Positions 1-8,942 of a DNA stretch of 64,000 bases are shown here, one piece after another. The notes under the pieces are model-generated. The model searched no databases and was not told the origin of the DNA. It saw only the letters and a program-made list of their open reading frames with translations. The translations under genes and the position numbers were made by a program. Source of the stretch: Lachnospiraceae bacterium UBA3804 (lineage in GTDB: Bacteria > Bacillota > Clostridia > Lachnospirales > Lachnospiraceae); contig DFEK01000001.1 of NCBI GenBank assembly GCA_002368665.1, positions 337,643 through 401,642 of the forward strand, in the 5' to 3' direction. How positions within the stretch are numbered: position 1 is the stretch's first letter; each line of letters begins with the position of its first letter.

Positions 1-134
1 CGAATCAGCCTGCCGACTGACAGAATTGCGGCGATTTTTACGGATTCATATTCGGTAAAAAGCAAAAGCGAATCCGCATCGCGGCTTTTCGCAAGCTCTT
101 TTCCGTCCTGATTTTTCGGTTTCGGTTTGATCAT
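1..134 (-). CDS. Partial CDS, possibly the N-terminus of ribonuclease G (RNase E/G family)
   Basis: An open frame starts at the ATG complementary to 132-134, immediately after the stop codon of the DUF2344 gene, and runs off the left edge after about 44 codons. The first 21 residues are charged and unremarkable. The following stretch (SLLLFTEYESVKIAAILSVG, then RLI) has the pattern seen at the start of RNase E/G proteins, where a hydrophobic strand, a Thr-x-Tyr and a Gly-Arg-Leu lead into the S1 domain. The gene order radical SAM, DUF2344, ribonuclease G is common in Clostridia and supports the guess. No catalytic region is inside the window, so the family call is inference. Confidence 0.4.
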   Translation of the reverse strand, partial: MIKPKPKNQDGKELAKSRDADSLLLFTEYESVKIAAILSVGRLI

Positions 135-827
135 TTAAGAAATTCTTTCCAATCCGTCAATTAATGTTACAAGTTTACCGTCCGCATTTCTTTGGAAAAT
201 CTCCAGGCGGACAATCTCCATTTCCCAAAGCTGCATCGGCTCAAAGTAAGGAGCAAATAAAGCATTTACCAAAGCAGATGGCTTTACATTACCGGCGCTT
301 GATGCATCTGCGGTGAAAATCAAGGCTCCATCCCTTTCTGCTATTTCATAGACCGCTTCCTTTAAATTCCGTTTTACAATACCTGTTTTGGTCTCCTTTT
401 CGGAAATTACTTCGGAAGCACTGATAAATTTCTCTACTGCTTCTTTTAAATACTGATTTGCTTTGTCGTTTCGAAATGTAATCCGGTAAGATGCTGCTGC
501 AACGGATGCCATGGCGTTCGGTGCTTTGTCGGGAAGCAGATAAAATCCGAGCGTTTCTACACCTTCGCACATTTCACGGTTTAAATTTGCATTGTAATCT
601 TTCGCACCGTCCAAAGAAACGAGCTCCAGATCGAAATATTCCGCTTGCGACTGCATTCCGACGCCCAAAGGAAAGGCAAAGCTTAAAATTTGGTGCGGCG
701 AAAAGCCTTCCGAATACTTGACCGGAATCTCCGCAGCCTTGATCGCCTTCTGGAAAAATCTCATACAGTCCAAATGACCGATGAATTTGACCGGCCCGAA
801 TTTTGAAAATTTAACGCGACATTTCAT
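135..827 (-). CDS. DUF2344 / TIGR03936-type radical SAM-associated protein
   Basis: A 230-residue protein that starts MKCRVKFSKFGPVKFIGHLD. The FIGHLD motif (about 15-20) and the YSEGFSPH motif (38-45) are hallmarks of the family that is encoded beside, or fused to, the TIGR03960 radical SAM protein. A longer frame reaches 896, but the ATG at 827 is preferred because it has a GGAG ribosome-binding site about nine bases upstream and the family begins there. The gene lies 14 bases after the radical SAM stop codon, so the two are very likely co-transcribed and act together. The biochemical role of the pair is not established; tRNA or rRNA modification is a frequent suggestion. Confidence 0.85.
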   Translation of the reverse strand: MKCRVKFSKFGPVKFIGHLDCMRFFQKAIKAAEIPVKYSEGFSPHQILSFAFPLGVGMQSQAEYFDLELVSLDGAKDYNANLNREMCEGVETLGFYLLPDKAPNAMASVAAASYRITFRNDKANQYLKEAVEKFISASEVISEKETKTGIVKRNLKEAVYEIAERDGALIFTADASSAGNVKPSALVNALFAPYFEPMQLWEMEIVRLEIFQRNADGKLVTLIDGLERIS

Positions 828-841
828 TGATACTACTCCAA

Positions 842-2707
842 TTAACAATGACAATAAAATCCGACGCCGTAGGATGCGGCTCCGCAACCCTGGCATTTAT
901 CTCTGCAGTTGGCCGTAACCTTTTCTGCCAATGCATTATGCCATTCTCTAAGTAAGAATTTCTTGCTGACTCCGATATCGATAAAATCCCAGGGGAAGAC
1001 TTCGTCATCCTCGCGGACTCTGGTTGTGTAGAAATCAATATCCACATTGCATTCGTCAAAAGCTTCCAACCACTTATCATACTTGAACGTTTCGTTCCAT
1101 GCATCAAAGATGCAGCCTTTCTCATATGCCTTTACTATAACGGGCGCGATCTTACGGTCACCTCTTGCGAATACGCCTTCCAATACGGAAACATCCGTAT
1201 CGTGCCAGTTGTATTTGATGCTTCGCTGGTTTAACTGCTCCATGATTCCGAGCCTTGTCTGGTAAGCTTTCTCACGGAATTCTTCCTCTCGGTTCATAGG
1301 AGCCCACTGGAATGCGGTAAAAGGTTTCGGAATGAAGAATGACGTACTTGCGGTGATCTGAATCTTCTGGCCGTTTCGTTTTTCCTTCGGAACGGTTTCG
1401 AAATATTCCTTCGCAATTTCATTACAGAGTTTACCGATACCTTTGATATCTTCGATCGTTTCGGTCGGAAGCCCGAGCATGAAGTATAATTTAACCTTGT
1501 TCCATCCACCCTCAAAGGCCAGATGGGATCCGTGCAGAATGTCCTGCTCGGTCAATCCTTTGTTGATGACGTTCCTTAGCCTCTGACTTCCGGCTTCGGG
1601 CGCAAAAGTCAGCGAGGACTTTTTAACATCCTGTACTTTGTTCATGACGTCGAGCGAAAACTGGTCGATTCGAAGCGAAGGCAGGGAAATATTGATCTTC
1701 TTTGCCTTACATTCGTCGATTAAGAAATACAGAAGCTCCTGAATACCGGAATAATCGCTGGAACTAAGCGAACTTAAGCAGATTTCTTCGTGTCCGGTAT
1801 TTTTGATCAGTTCTCTTGCATATTGTTTTAATACTTCCAGACTTCTCTCTCTGACCGGACGGTATAACTGTCCCGCCTGGCAGAAACGACAGCCGCGGAT
1901 GCATCCGCGCATGATTTCAAGAACCAGTCGGTCCTGCGTTGACTTGATAAAAGGAATGACCGGACTGGTCGGATAATAGGTATCGGAAAGGTCTTTGACC
2001 ACTTCCTTGCGGACGGTTTTCGGAACATCGTCATAGATCGGAGTAAATGACTCGATGAGTCCGTTTTCTTTATATGTGGTTTCGTATAATGAAGGCACAT
2101 AAATTCCGTCTATATGAGACGCATGATGCAGGAATTCTTCCCTGGATGCACATGTTTCGCGGTCTTTACGGTAAAGATCCAGAAGTTCCCTGTACTTGGT
2201 CTCGCCTTCTCCGATATAGAAAAGATCAAAGAAATCAGCAATCGGTTCCGGATTATAGGAACAGGGACCTCCTCCGATTACAATCGGATCGTCCCAGGTA
2301 CGGTTTTTGGACGAAAAAGGAATACCGGATAAATCCAGGATCTGCAGGATATTGGTATAACACATTTCATACTGCAGTGTAATTCCGAGGAAATCGAAAC
2401 TTCGAATCGGATCCTGGCTTTCCAGCGCAAATAAAGGAATCTTTCGCTCACGCATGATCTTATCGAGATCCATTCCGGGGGAATAGACTCTTTCACACCA
2501 GGTATCTTCAAAGGAATTGAACATATCATAGAGAATCTGAATGCCCAAATGACTCATTCCGATCTCATAAAGATCCGGAAAGCACATACAGAAACGAACA
2601 GCGACCGAAGAAAGATCCTTCATGACGCTGTTCTTCTCCCCGCCGATATAGCGGGCCGGTTTATCAATTTGCATTAAGATTTCGTCGGATAATGCAAGTT
2701 TACGCAT
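842..2707 (-). CDS. TIGR03960-type radical SAM protein
   Basis: A 621-residue radical SAM enzyme. The cluster motif is complete: C269, C273 and C276 in MRGCIRGCRFC bind the [4Fe-4S] cluster that cleaves S-adenosylmethionine. The N-terminal third has a B12-binding-like fold signature (FPDLYEIGMSHLGIQIL near residue 44). The C-terminus is cysteine-rich (NCRDKCQGCG and a final CHC), suggesting an auxiliary metal site. Length matches the family. The gene sits 15 bases downstream of hisIE, so it could be read from the his operon, and it precedes its usual DUF2344 partner. The substrate is unknown. Confidence 0.9.
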   Translation of the reverse strand: MRKLALSDEILMQIDKPARYIGGEKNSVMKDLSSVAVRFCMCFPDLYEIGMSHLGIQILYDMFNSFEDTWCERVYSPGMDLDKIMRERKIPLFALESQDPIRSFDFLGITLQYEMCYTNILQILDLSGIPFSSKNRTWDDPIVIGGGPCSYNPEPIADFFDLFYIGEGETKYRELLDLYRKDRETCASREEFLHHASHIDGIYVPSLYETTYKENGLIESFTPIYDDVPKTVRKEVVKDLSDTYYPTSPVIPFIKSTQDRLVLEIMRGCIRGCRFCQAGQLYRPVRERSLEVLKQYARELIKNTGHEEICLSSLSSSDYSGIQELLYFLIDECKAKKINISLPSLRIDQFSLDVMNKVQDVKKSSLTFAPEAGSQRLRNVINKGLTEQDILHGSHLAFEGGWNKVKLYFMLGLPTETIEDIKGIGKLCNEIAKEYFETVPKEKRNGQKIQITASTSFFIPKPFTAFQWAPMNREEEFREKAYQTRLGIMEQLNQRSIKYNWHDTDVSVLEGVFARGDRKIAPVIVKAYEKGCIFDAWNETFKYDKWLEAFDECNVDIDFYTTRVREDDEVFPWDFIDIGVSKKFLLREWHNALAEKVTANCRDKCQGCGAASYGVGFYCHC

Positions 2708-2722
2708 ACATTTCCTCGCTTA

Positions 2723-4006
2723 TTATTCTCTGGCTGCCAGTTCCGCACAGATTTCTTCCCAGGTTACGCCTCTTTCCACCATAAGTACCATCATATGATA
2801 CAGGAAATCGGAAATCTCGTATTTGATCTCTCCGGCGTCCGGATTCTTGGAAGCGATGATGATTTCGCTTGCTTCCTCTCCGACCTTCTTTAAAATCTTA
2901 TCGATTCCTTTGTCAAAGAGGTAATTGGTATAGGAGCCTTCCTTGGGATTGGCTTTGCGGTCAAGAATGACACCGTAAACCTGCTCAAATACTTTAAGCG
3001 GATTCTTCTCGGTATATTCCTTGGAAGCGATCTCGTTGAAGAAGCAGGTCGGATTACCGGTATGGCATGCAACACCGACCTGGGATACTTTGGCAAGCAA
3101 TGTATCATAGTCGCAGTCTGCATATAATGCTTTGACATACTGGAAATGGCCGCTTTCCTCACCCTTCTCCCACTGTGCTTTGCGGGAACGGGAGTAATAG
3201 TTCATTTTGCCTGTTTTAATCGTTGTATAATATGCTTCCTTGTTCATGTAAGCAAGCATCAAAACAGCTCCGGTCTTATAATCCTGTGCAATAACGGGAA
3301 TCAGTCCGTCGGGAGTTTTACGCAGTTTATCCCAGTCGATATTGGCGCTGAAAGCTGCAACTTCGATGCCTTTTTCCATTAATAACGATTTGATGGAATT
3401 GATCTGCTCCACGTTTTCATTGACGATAGTTCCGAATACTCCGCAGATCTCTTCTGTTGCGATGCTGTCAAGAAGCTTCTCCAAAGTTACATTGGGAAGT
3501 TCGACAAACAAAGGAAGTGAAATCTGTGCGGATACGAAATCCGGTTTTACACCGTCGAAGATAAAACAGATGGATGCGTAATTCTCGGCTGCTTTGCGAT
3601 ATACACCAAGATTGCTGAAATCATCGAAGGTAACTGCAATCTTTTCTTTGCCGAAACGCTTGGAAACATCTTCGAGCATATCCCAGTTGCTCTGTTTGGA
3701 AAGATTTAAAACGACCAGCTTTGCATCTGCATACAAAAGCTTCTTAACGTCTTCTTCTCTTTCAATCGGGAACGTAGCATATACGGGGATTTCGCTGAGC
3801 TTGGTGATCTCACGAAGTGATGCGATTGAAGCATCCTTTCCTTCGTCGCCCACGGCTGCAATCCGAATCAAAATGGCATCCGCATTCAGATCGCCGAAAT
3901 GACGGATCACTTCGGTTAATTCCTCCGCGATTGCCTGCGTTTTCTCTGCATCCTTATAGATTTTTCCGTTATCGATAAATAACTGAACCGTAATCTTTTT
4001 CTTCAT
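2723..4006 (-). CDS. hisIE: HisIE: phosphoribosyl-AMP cyclohydrolase / phosphoribosyl-ATP pyrophosphatase with N-terminal HisA/HisF-like domain
   Basis: A 427-residue protein, about twice the length of an ordinary HisIE. Residues 1-215 resemble a HisA/HisF TIM barrel but look non-catalytic. Residues about 222-325 are HisI: SRSRKAQWEKGEESGH (272-287), the metal-binding D297/D299/D301 in DCDYD, and zinc cysteines C298, C314 and C321. Residues about 335-427 are HisE, with the KVGEEASEIIIASK helix near 374. The two enzyme domains catalyse steps two and three of histidine synthesis, from phosphoribosyl-ATP to ProFAR. It is the last his gene of the operon, 14 bases after hisB. Both enzymatic domains look complete. 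Confidence 0.93.
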   Translation of the reverse strand: MKKKITVQLFIDNGKIYKDAEKTQAIAEELTEVIRHFGDLNADAILIRIAAVGDEGKDASIASLREITKLSEIPVYATFPIEREEDVKKLLYADAKLVVLNLSKQSNWDMLEDVSKRFGKEKIAVTFDDFSNLGVYRKAAENYASICFIFDGVKPDFVSAQISLPLFVELPNVTLEKLLDSIATEEICGVFGTIVNENVEQINSIKSLLMEKGIEVAAFSANIDWDKLRKTPDGLIPVIAQDYKTGAVLMLAYMNKEAYYTTIKTGKMNYYSRSRKAQWEKGEESGHFQYVKALYADCDYDTLLAKVSQVGVACHTGNPTCFFNEIASKEYTEKNPLKVFEQVYGVILDRKANPKEGSYTNYLFDKGIDKILKKVGEEASEIIIASKNPDAGEIKYEISDFLYHMMVLMVERGVTWEEICAELAARE

Positions 4007-4020
4007 TGCGGTTTCCTTTC

Positions 4021-4725
4021 TTACAATACACCCTTGGTGCTTAATACTCCGCTTCTGCCGTTGCTTGAAACAGCAATGGCGAGCGCATTTGCAAATGCCT
4101 TAAAACTCGCTTCGATGATGTGATGCGTATTTTCTCCGTCCAGAACCTTGATGTGCAGATTCATTCCTGCATTATCCGAAACGGCTCTGTAGAATTCCTT
4201 TAAGGTTTCGGTTTCGAAATAGCCAACGCGCTCGGTCTTGAATTCATAATTGAAATTCAGATATGCTCTGGAGCATAAATCGACGCTGACCAAAACCAAA
4301 GCATCGTCCATCGGCTGGATAAAAGTCGCATAACGGTTGATTCCGCTCTTATCCTCGGTCAATTTGGCAATTGCCTGTCCGAGAACGATTCCGAGATCTT
4401 CCACCGTGTGGTGACAATCCACGTTTAAATCGCCTTTTTCATAGATTTTTAAGTCGAAATTGCCGTGTTTGGCAAATCCTTCGAGCATGTGATCGAAGAA
4501 TCCGATACCCGTATTGATCTCGGCGTTTCCGTTGCCTTTTAAACGAAGACCGAGTGTAATGTCGGTTTCTTTGGTTTTACGTTTTAATACGCATTCATCG
4601 GTTTTCTTTTCTTCTTTAACAGGTGTTTTCTCCATGGTTTTCTCCGTTTCCTTAACAACTTCGGGAGCCTTCTCCTCTTTCGGTGTTACAGCGGGTGTAG
4701 CCGGTTTTTTCTTTACTTTTGCCAT
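4021..4725 (-). CDS. hisB: Imidazoleglycerol-phosphate dehydratase
   Basis: A 234-residue HisB. The core begins near residue 46 (VLKRKTKETDITL). It carries the metal-binding motifs FFDHML (76-81), HHTVED (105-110) and HHIIEA (201-206), and ends in the usual SGVLSTKGVL. It dehydrates imidazole-glycerol phosphate to imidazole-acetol phosphate. The first 45 residues are an unusual Lys/Glu/Pro-rich tail not expected in the family, which is normally about 195 residues. The ATG at 4725 has a good GAGG site and directly follows hisD. A second in-frame ATG at 4635 is also preceded by GGAG, so a 204-residue form is possible. Confidence 0.95.
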   Translation of the reverse strand: MAKVKKKPATPAVTPKEEKAPEVVKETEKTMEKTPVKEEKKTDECVLKRKTKETDITLGLRLKGNGNAEINTGIGFFDHMLEGFAKHGNFDLKIYEKGDLNVDCHHTVEDLGIVLGQAIAKLTEDKSGINRYATFIQPMDDALVLVSVDLCSRAYLNFNYEFKTERVGYFETETLKEFYRAVSDNAGMNLHIKVLDGENTHHIIEASFKAFANALAIAVSSNGRSGVLSTKGVL

Positions 4726-4727
4726 GA

Positions 4728-6023
4728 TTATTCCTCTTCAAATCTGACACGGATGGATTCTGCATGCTGGTACAGACCTTCCTGTTTGGCGAACAACTGG
4801 ATCTTTTCGTTTACTGCTTTCAATCCCTCGTAAGAGAAATTGATGATACTGGATTTCTTGATAAAATCATCAACCGACAGCGGCGAGAAAAACTTCGCTG
4901 TTCCGTTGGTCGGAAGCACATGGTTCGGACCTGCGAAATAATCGCCCAGAGGCTCCGAAGAATATTCTCCGAGGAATATTGCGCCGGCGTTTTTAATCTT
5001 CGTCATCGTCTCATAAGGATTCTTCGTTAAAATCTCCAAATGTTCTGATGCAATCTGATTGGCCGCATCGATTGCCTGGTCCATATCCTTGGCTACGAGT
5101 ACAAATCCGTATTTCGATAAGGATTTCTCCAGAATAGCCTTCCTTACGGCAACCTCGGTTCTTTTATCCACTTCTGCAATGACTTTGTCAGCCAGTTCTT
5201 CGCTGGTTGTGATTAAAATAGCCGAAGCCATTTCATCATGCTCAGCCTGGGACATCAGATCACAGGCTGCAAATTTCGGATTGGCATTTTCGTCGGCCAG
5301 AACCAGAATTTCGGAAGGCCCTGCCACAGAATCGATAGAAACATATCCGTAAACGGCTTTCTTAGCAAGTGCTACAAAGATGTTTCCCGGGCCGACGATT
5401 TTATCGACTTTCGGAACGGATTCGGTACCGAATGCCATTGCTGCGATTGCCTGTGCACCGCCGACTTTGTAGATTTCCTTAACACCGGCGATTTTAGCGG
5501 CTGCAAGGGTACCTGCATTAACTTTGCCGTCGCTTCCGGGAGGTGTACACATAATGATCCTCTCGCATCCTGCGACAAGTGCAGGAATGATATTCATTAA
5601 AGTAGAGGAAGGATAAGCTGCCTTTCCGCCCGGTACATAAACACCGACATTTGCAATCGGCGTAATTCTCTGACCCAAGATACTTCCGTTTGCTTCCGTA
5701 TGGATGAAGGACTGGCGAACCTGCATCTCGTGGAAGGTCTTGATATTCGCATATGCTTCTTCCATGACTGCGTAATATTCGGGAGAAATCTCTTTCACCG
5801 CCTCTTCGATCTCTTCTTCCGTTACACGGATATTGTCCGCATTCAAAGCGAATTTATCGAATTTTAACGTATATTCAAAGACAGCTTCGTCTTTTCTTTG
5901 CTTAATGTCGGAGATGATGTCGGATACGATTTTCTCGAATTCTCCGTAGTGATTCGGACTTCTCTTGATCAGCTCATTGAGCACGTCCTTCATATTGTCT
6001 TCGGTTAAAAACAGTTTATTCAT
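4728..6023 (-). CDS. hisD: Histidinol dehydrogenase
   Basis: A 431-residue HisD of normal length, catalysing the two final NAD-dependent oxidations of L-histidinol to histidine. Visible signatures are VGPGN (210-214), AGPSEILVLAD (234-244), the zinc ligands Q259 and H262 in SQAEHDE, the catalytic SEHLE (E327, H328) and D361 in the GDYFAGPNH segment. The ATG at 6023 has a GAGGAAG ribosome-binding site. It is followed two bases later by hisB and preceded by hisG at a nine-base gap, fixing it inside the operon. Confidence 0.97.
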   Translation of the reverse strand: MNKLFLTEDNMKDVLNELIKRSPNHYGEFEKIVSDIISDIKQRKDEAVFEYTLKFDKFALNADNIRVTEEEIEEAVKEISPEYYAVMEEAYANIKTFHEMQVRQSFIHTEANGSILGQRITPIANVGVYVPGGKAAYPSSTLMNIIPALVAGCERIIMCTPPGSDGKVNAGTLAAAKIAGVKEIYKVGGAQAIAAMAFGTESVPKVDKIVGPGNIFVALAKKAVYGYVSIDSVAGPSEILVLADENANPKFAACDLMSQAEHDEMASAILITTSEELADKVIAEVDKRTEVAVRKAILEKSLSKYGFVLVAKDMDQAIDAANQIASEHLEILTKNPYETMTKIKNAGAIFLGEYSSEPLGDYFAGPNHVLPTNGTAKFFSPLSVDDFIKKSSIINFSYEGLKAVNEKIQLFAKQEGLYQHAESIRVRFEEE

Positions 6024-6032
6024 TTTACTTCC

Positions 6033-6686
6033 TCATTGGATTTCTTTCTTTAACTTTTCTATTATAGCGCAAATTCGTTCATTTTGCATCTTCATGCTGA
6101 CCTGATTTACGATAACCCTTGCGGAAAGCGGACAAACCTCTTCCAAAACCATGAGTCCGTTTTCTTTTAAGGTGCTTCCGGTCTCAACGATATCCACGAT
6201 AACATCGGACAATCCAACGATGGGACCGAGTTCCACGGAACCGTTTAATTTGATGATATCCACGGTCTGGTTCTTCACATTGAAGAAATAATCCTTTGCA
6301 ATCGCAGGATATTTGGTGGCAACACGGATTCTCTCACGGTGGCTGAGAAGCTCTCTGGCACGTTCCGGTCCGCATACACACATACGGCATTTGCCGAATC
6401 CCAGATCCAGAACTTCGTACACTCTTCTGTTTTCTTCCTGAATGATGTCACTTCCGCAAACACCGATATCGGCAGCTCCGGACTCCACATAAGTCGGAAT
6501 ATCCGGACCTTTGGCCAGGAAGAATTTGCATTTCAGTTCTTCGTTTACAAATACGAGTTTTCTGGTATCCTTATCCTTCATTTCTTCGCAGGTGATTCCG
6601 ATCTTCTCCAGAAGTTCCAGCGTTTTGAAAGCAAGTCTGCCCTTGCAAAGGGCAAATACCAGATATTTCTGATCATTCATATCCAT
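6033..6686 (-). CDS. hisG: ATP phosphoribosyltransferase, short form catalytic subunit
   Basis: A 217-residue HisG of the short class, which lacks the C-terminal ACT-like regulatory domain and needs HisZ for activity and histidine feedback. It condenses ATP with PRPP in the committed step of histidine synthesis. Typical segments include FALCKGRL near the start, ESGAADIGVCGSD, and the phosphate-binding VDIVETGSTLKENGL. The first ATG (6686) is preferred because AAGGAG lies ten bases upstream; a second ATG two codons later is further away. hisZ lies immediately upstream. Confidence 0.96.
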   Translation of the reverse strand: MDMNDQKYLVFALCKGRLAFKTLELLEKIGITCEEMKDKDTRKLVFVNEELKCKFFLAKGPDIPTYVESGAADIGVCGSDIIQEENRRVYEVLDLGFGKCRMCVCGPERARELLSHRERIRVATKYPAIAKDYFFNVKNQTVDIIKLNGSVELGPIVGLSDVIVDIVETGSTLKENGLMVLEEVCPLSARVIVNQVSMKMQNERICAIIEKLKKEIQ

Positions 6687-6707
6687 TGATCTTAGTCTCC
6701 TTACAAA

Positions 6708-7883
6708 TTAGATAAACATGCAGGTATTTCCTGCTTCGAGGGCTTTTTTTTCGTAAAACTCCCTGCCGAGTTCAGCGTTAAACAGAACCAGTTCCGTACG
6801 CTTGCCCTCATTTCTAAGCTCGGATGCCTGATTGAAAGCCTTGTCGTAATTCTCAACATTATATACGATAACGGTCTTTCCTTCTTGTGAGCGTGTGGAT
6901 AAGCCGGTTCGTCTGAGTGCGGTCAGAATCTCATCGATCTGGAATACGCATCCGACGGAAGGTGCTTTTTTGCCGAATTTTTCAATCAGCTGATCGTATC
7001 TTCCGCCCTTTACAATCGCATTTCCGACTCCGTAAGTATAGGCGGTGAAAATGATACCCGTATAATAATGGTACTTACTGAGCATTGATAAATCGAAAGT
7101 AATGTATTTGTCGTATCCGGCTTCTTTTAACAGTTTATACAGTGCAATCAATCTCGAGATTGCATTTCTGGAACGTATGTTTGTTGCGTCGTTTAACAGA
7201 TTCTGAAGCTCATCAGCCGGTAAATAAACCTTGGAAATGGCTTCAAGTTTCTCCAAAAACGAATTGTCGAGGTTTTGCTCTTTCAGGAAATTCTTCGAAG
7301 CATAGAAGTTTTTCGTTGTAATGAAATCACGCAATTTCATTTCCGTTTCTTCATCAATCTTTGCTTCTTCACAGATTCCCTTGAAATAATTGCTCTCCCC
7401 GATGCTGACCTGGAACTCTTTCAAACCTGCGTTTAAAAGGCTCTCAATCACGATGATCAGGCTTTCCGCATCCGCATAGATCGAAGGATCGTTGATCAAT
7501 TCAAAACCGATCTGAGTGGTTTCCTTGAGTTTACCCTGCAATTCGGAGGTATTGATATAGGTATTTCCTTCGTAGCAGAATCTTAAAGGAAGTGTTTCTT
7601 CCGCAAAATATTTCGCAGCACATCTTGCAACGGAAGGCGTAAAGTCGGGCCTTAAAACCAGTGTATTTCCTTCTTTATCGAAGAATTTATATAAATCTTT
7701 CGAAGGAATCGTTCCGATATCCTTGGAAAACACATCGAAAAACTCGAATGCGGGTGTATCGATCGATTCGTATCCGTAAAGGGAAATCGTTTGGTTGATG
7801 CTTTGTTTTAATTTCTGTTTTTCTTTTAATTCCTCTCCGTAGAGATCTCTTACTCCGTCCGGAGTGTGCAATAATGAAATCAT
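6708..7883 (-). CDS. hisZ: ATP phosphoribosyltransferase regulatory subunit
   Basis: A 391-residue histidyl-tRNA synthetase paralogue. The class II core is recognisable (TPDGVRDLYGEE near the start, then LVLRPDFTPSVARCAAKYF and LRFCYEGNTY as motif 2), but there is no anticodon-binding domain. This length and its position before a short HisG identify HisZ rather than HisS. A frame opens upstream at a TTG, but the ATG at 7883 is chosen because it has AGGAG five bases upstream. It is the first gene of the his operon. Confidence 0.94.
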   Translation of the reverse strand: MISLLHTPDGVRDLYGEELKEKQKLKQSINQTISLYGYESIDTPAFEFFDVFSKDIGTIPSKDLYKFFDKEGNTLVLRPDFTPSVARCAAKYFAEETLPLRFCYEGNTYINTSELQGKLKETTQIGFELINDPSIYADAESLIIVIESLLNAGLKEFQVSIGESNYFKGICEEAKIDEETEMKLRDFITTKNFYASKNFLKEQNLDNSFLEKLEAISKVYLPADELQNLLNDATNIRSRNAISRLIALYKLLKEAGYDKYITFDLSMLSKYHYYTGIIFTAYTYGVGNAIVKGGRYDQLIEKFGKKAPSVGCVFQIDEILTALRRTGLSTRSQEGKTVIVYNVENYDKAFNQASELRNEGKRTELVLFNAELGREFYEKKALEAGNTCMFI

Positions 7884-7913
7884 ATTTACTCCTATATGCT
7901 TTATCAAATTAAA

Positions 7914-7937
7914 GTGCTAATTCGCTAACATGCTAAT
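7914..7937 (-). promoter_or_regulatory. Triple 8-bp direct repeat, candidate operator of the his operon
   Basis: On the minus strand three consecutive 8-bp units (ATTAGCAT, GTTAGCGA, ATTAGCAC) share a TTAGC core in perfect phase. They begin at the expected transcription start of the his promoter and lie upstream of hisZ. The placement fits a repressor or activator site, but the cognate protein is not visible here. Confidence 0.55.
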
Positions 7938-7944
7938 GTAGTAA

Positions 7945-7972
7945 ATTATATCAAAACTCAAGAAACTGTCAA
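7945..7972 (-). promoter_or_regulatory. his operon promoter
   Basis: A perfect -35 box TTGACA (complement of 7967-7972) and a perfect -10 box TATAAT (complement of 7945-7950) are separated by 16 bases. They direct leftward transcription into hisZ-hisG-hisD-hisB-hisIE. The next gene upstream ends at 7980, so this is the natural start of the operon. Confidence 0.85.
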
Positions 7973-7979
7973 GCAAAGA

Positions 7980-8933
7980 TTAAAATTCCGGCTTTGAAAT
8001 TACTTCCAAACCTTCCAGATAAGGGATTTCCGGGCATTTATCCGGGAATAAAGCCCTTGCTGCATGCAAATTCTGGCCGTTAGCGACTCTGTCGTTTCCG
8101 TATTTGGCATCTCCCACCAGCGGATATCCGAAATGAGCCATCATCACACGAATCTGATGCGATTTGCCGGTCTCAAGTTCTATGGAAAGTCTGGTATTAT
8201 TGTTTTCTTTACCGAGAACTTTGACACGTAAGGATACTTTCTTGGCTTCTTTTCTTCGTTTCTCTTCTACTACATTCAGAGATTCAAAGAAATCGGACTG
8301 ATTCTTTGCGTGGTCCTTGATCAAATAGCCGATGATCCGACCGTCCAGTTTGCAATCGCCTTTCACCAGACATTCATAATATTTATGAAGCGTACGGTCC
8401 TTTAACATTTTGGAGACCACCCTGCTTCCAAGAGGCGTTATCCCGCATAAAACGATACCGGATGTATTGCGATCTAAGCGGTTTAATACGGACGGATGAA
8501 AATTTTGCAGGGATTCCTCGGTAATGATGTTTTGATCCAAAAGATATCCGATCATCCATTCGTTTAAACTTAAGGTATTTCCTTCCGCTTTCTGCGTTAA
8601 AATTCCGGAGGGTTTATTTAGGAATAAGATGTCGGGAGTTTCTTTTAATACTTTGATTCCTTTCAGCGTTTCATAGGCTTTGCGATACTCGGAAACATCG
8701 GAATTTTGCACATTTCCTGAGAATAATGCGATGGTTTCGTCTTTTACATACAGTTTGATCTCATCGCCTTCTCTTAAAATTTCACGGCCCTCGCATTTCT
8801 TGCCGTTTAGCGTGAGATTCTTCTTTCTGGCCATTTTATAAATAAAAGAATCCGGCGCAGAATGCAGCCTGGATTTGATAAACTTATCCATTCTTCCGCC
8901 GGCTTCACTTTTGGTTACAATATATGAAATCAT
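7980..8933 (-). CDS. RluA-family pseudouridine synthase
   Basis: A 317-residue protein with an N-terminal S4-type RNA-binding domain (about 14-62) and the RluA catalytic domain. The catalytic aspartate is D154 in RLDRNTSG (152-159), and the C-terminal motif TGKSHQIRVMMAHFGYPLVG with DAKYG is intact. It should isomerise uridine to pseudouridine in rRNA or tRNA. It is closest in layout to RluC/RluD, but the target site cannot be read from sequence. The gene follows a small membrane protein gene by nine bases, in the same operon as an RsuA-type synthase. Confidence 0.9.
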   Translation of the reverse strand: MISYIVTKSEAGGRMDKFIKSRLHSAPDSFIYKMARKKNLTLNGKKCEGREILREGDEIKLYVKDETIALFSGNVQNSDVSEYRKAYETLKGIKVLKETPDILFLNKPSGILTQKAEGNTLSLNEWMIGYLLDQNIITEESLQNFHPSVLNRLDRNTSGIVLCGITPLGSRVVSKMLKDRTLHKYYECLVKGDCKLDGRIIGYLIKDHAKNQSDFFESLNVVEEKRRKEAKKVSLRVKVLGKENNNTRLSIELETGKSHQIRVMMAHFGYPLVGDAKYGNDRVANGQNLHAARALFPDKCPEIPYLEGLEVISKPEF

Positions 8934-8942
8934 AGTCCTCTC

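Noticed and set aside
7911..7937. A possible CIRCE (HrcA) element, suggested by TTAGCAC upstream of hisZ
   Set aside because: Only one half-site-like sequence is present; the required inverted GAGTGCTAA at nine bases spacing is missing. The direct repeats explain the pattern better.
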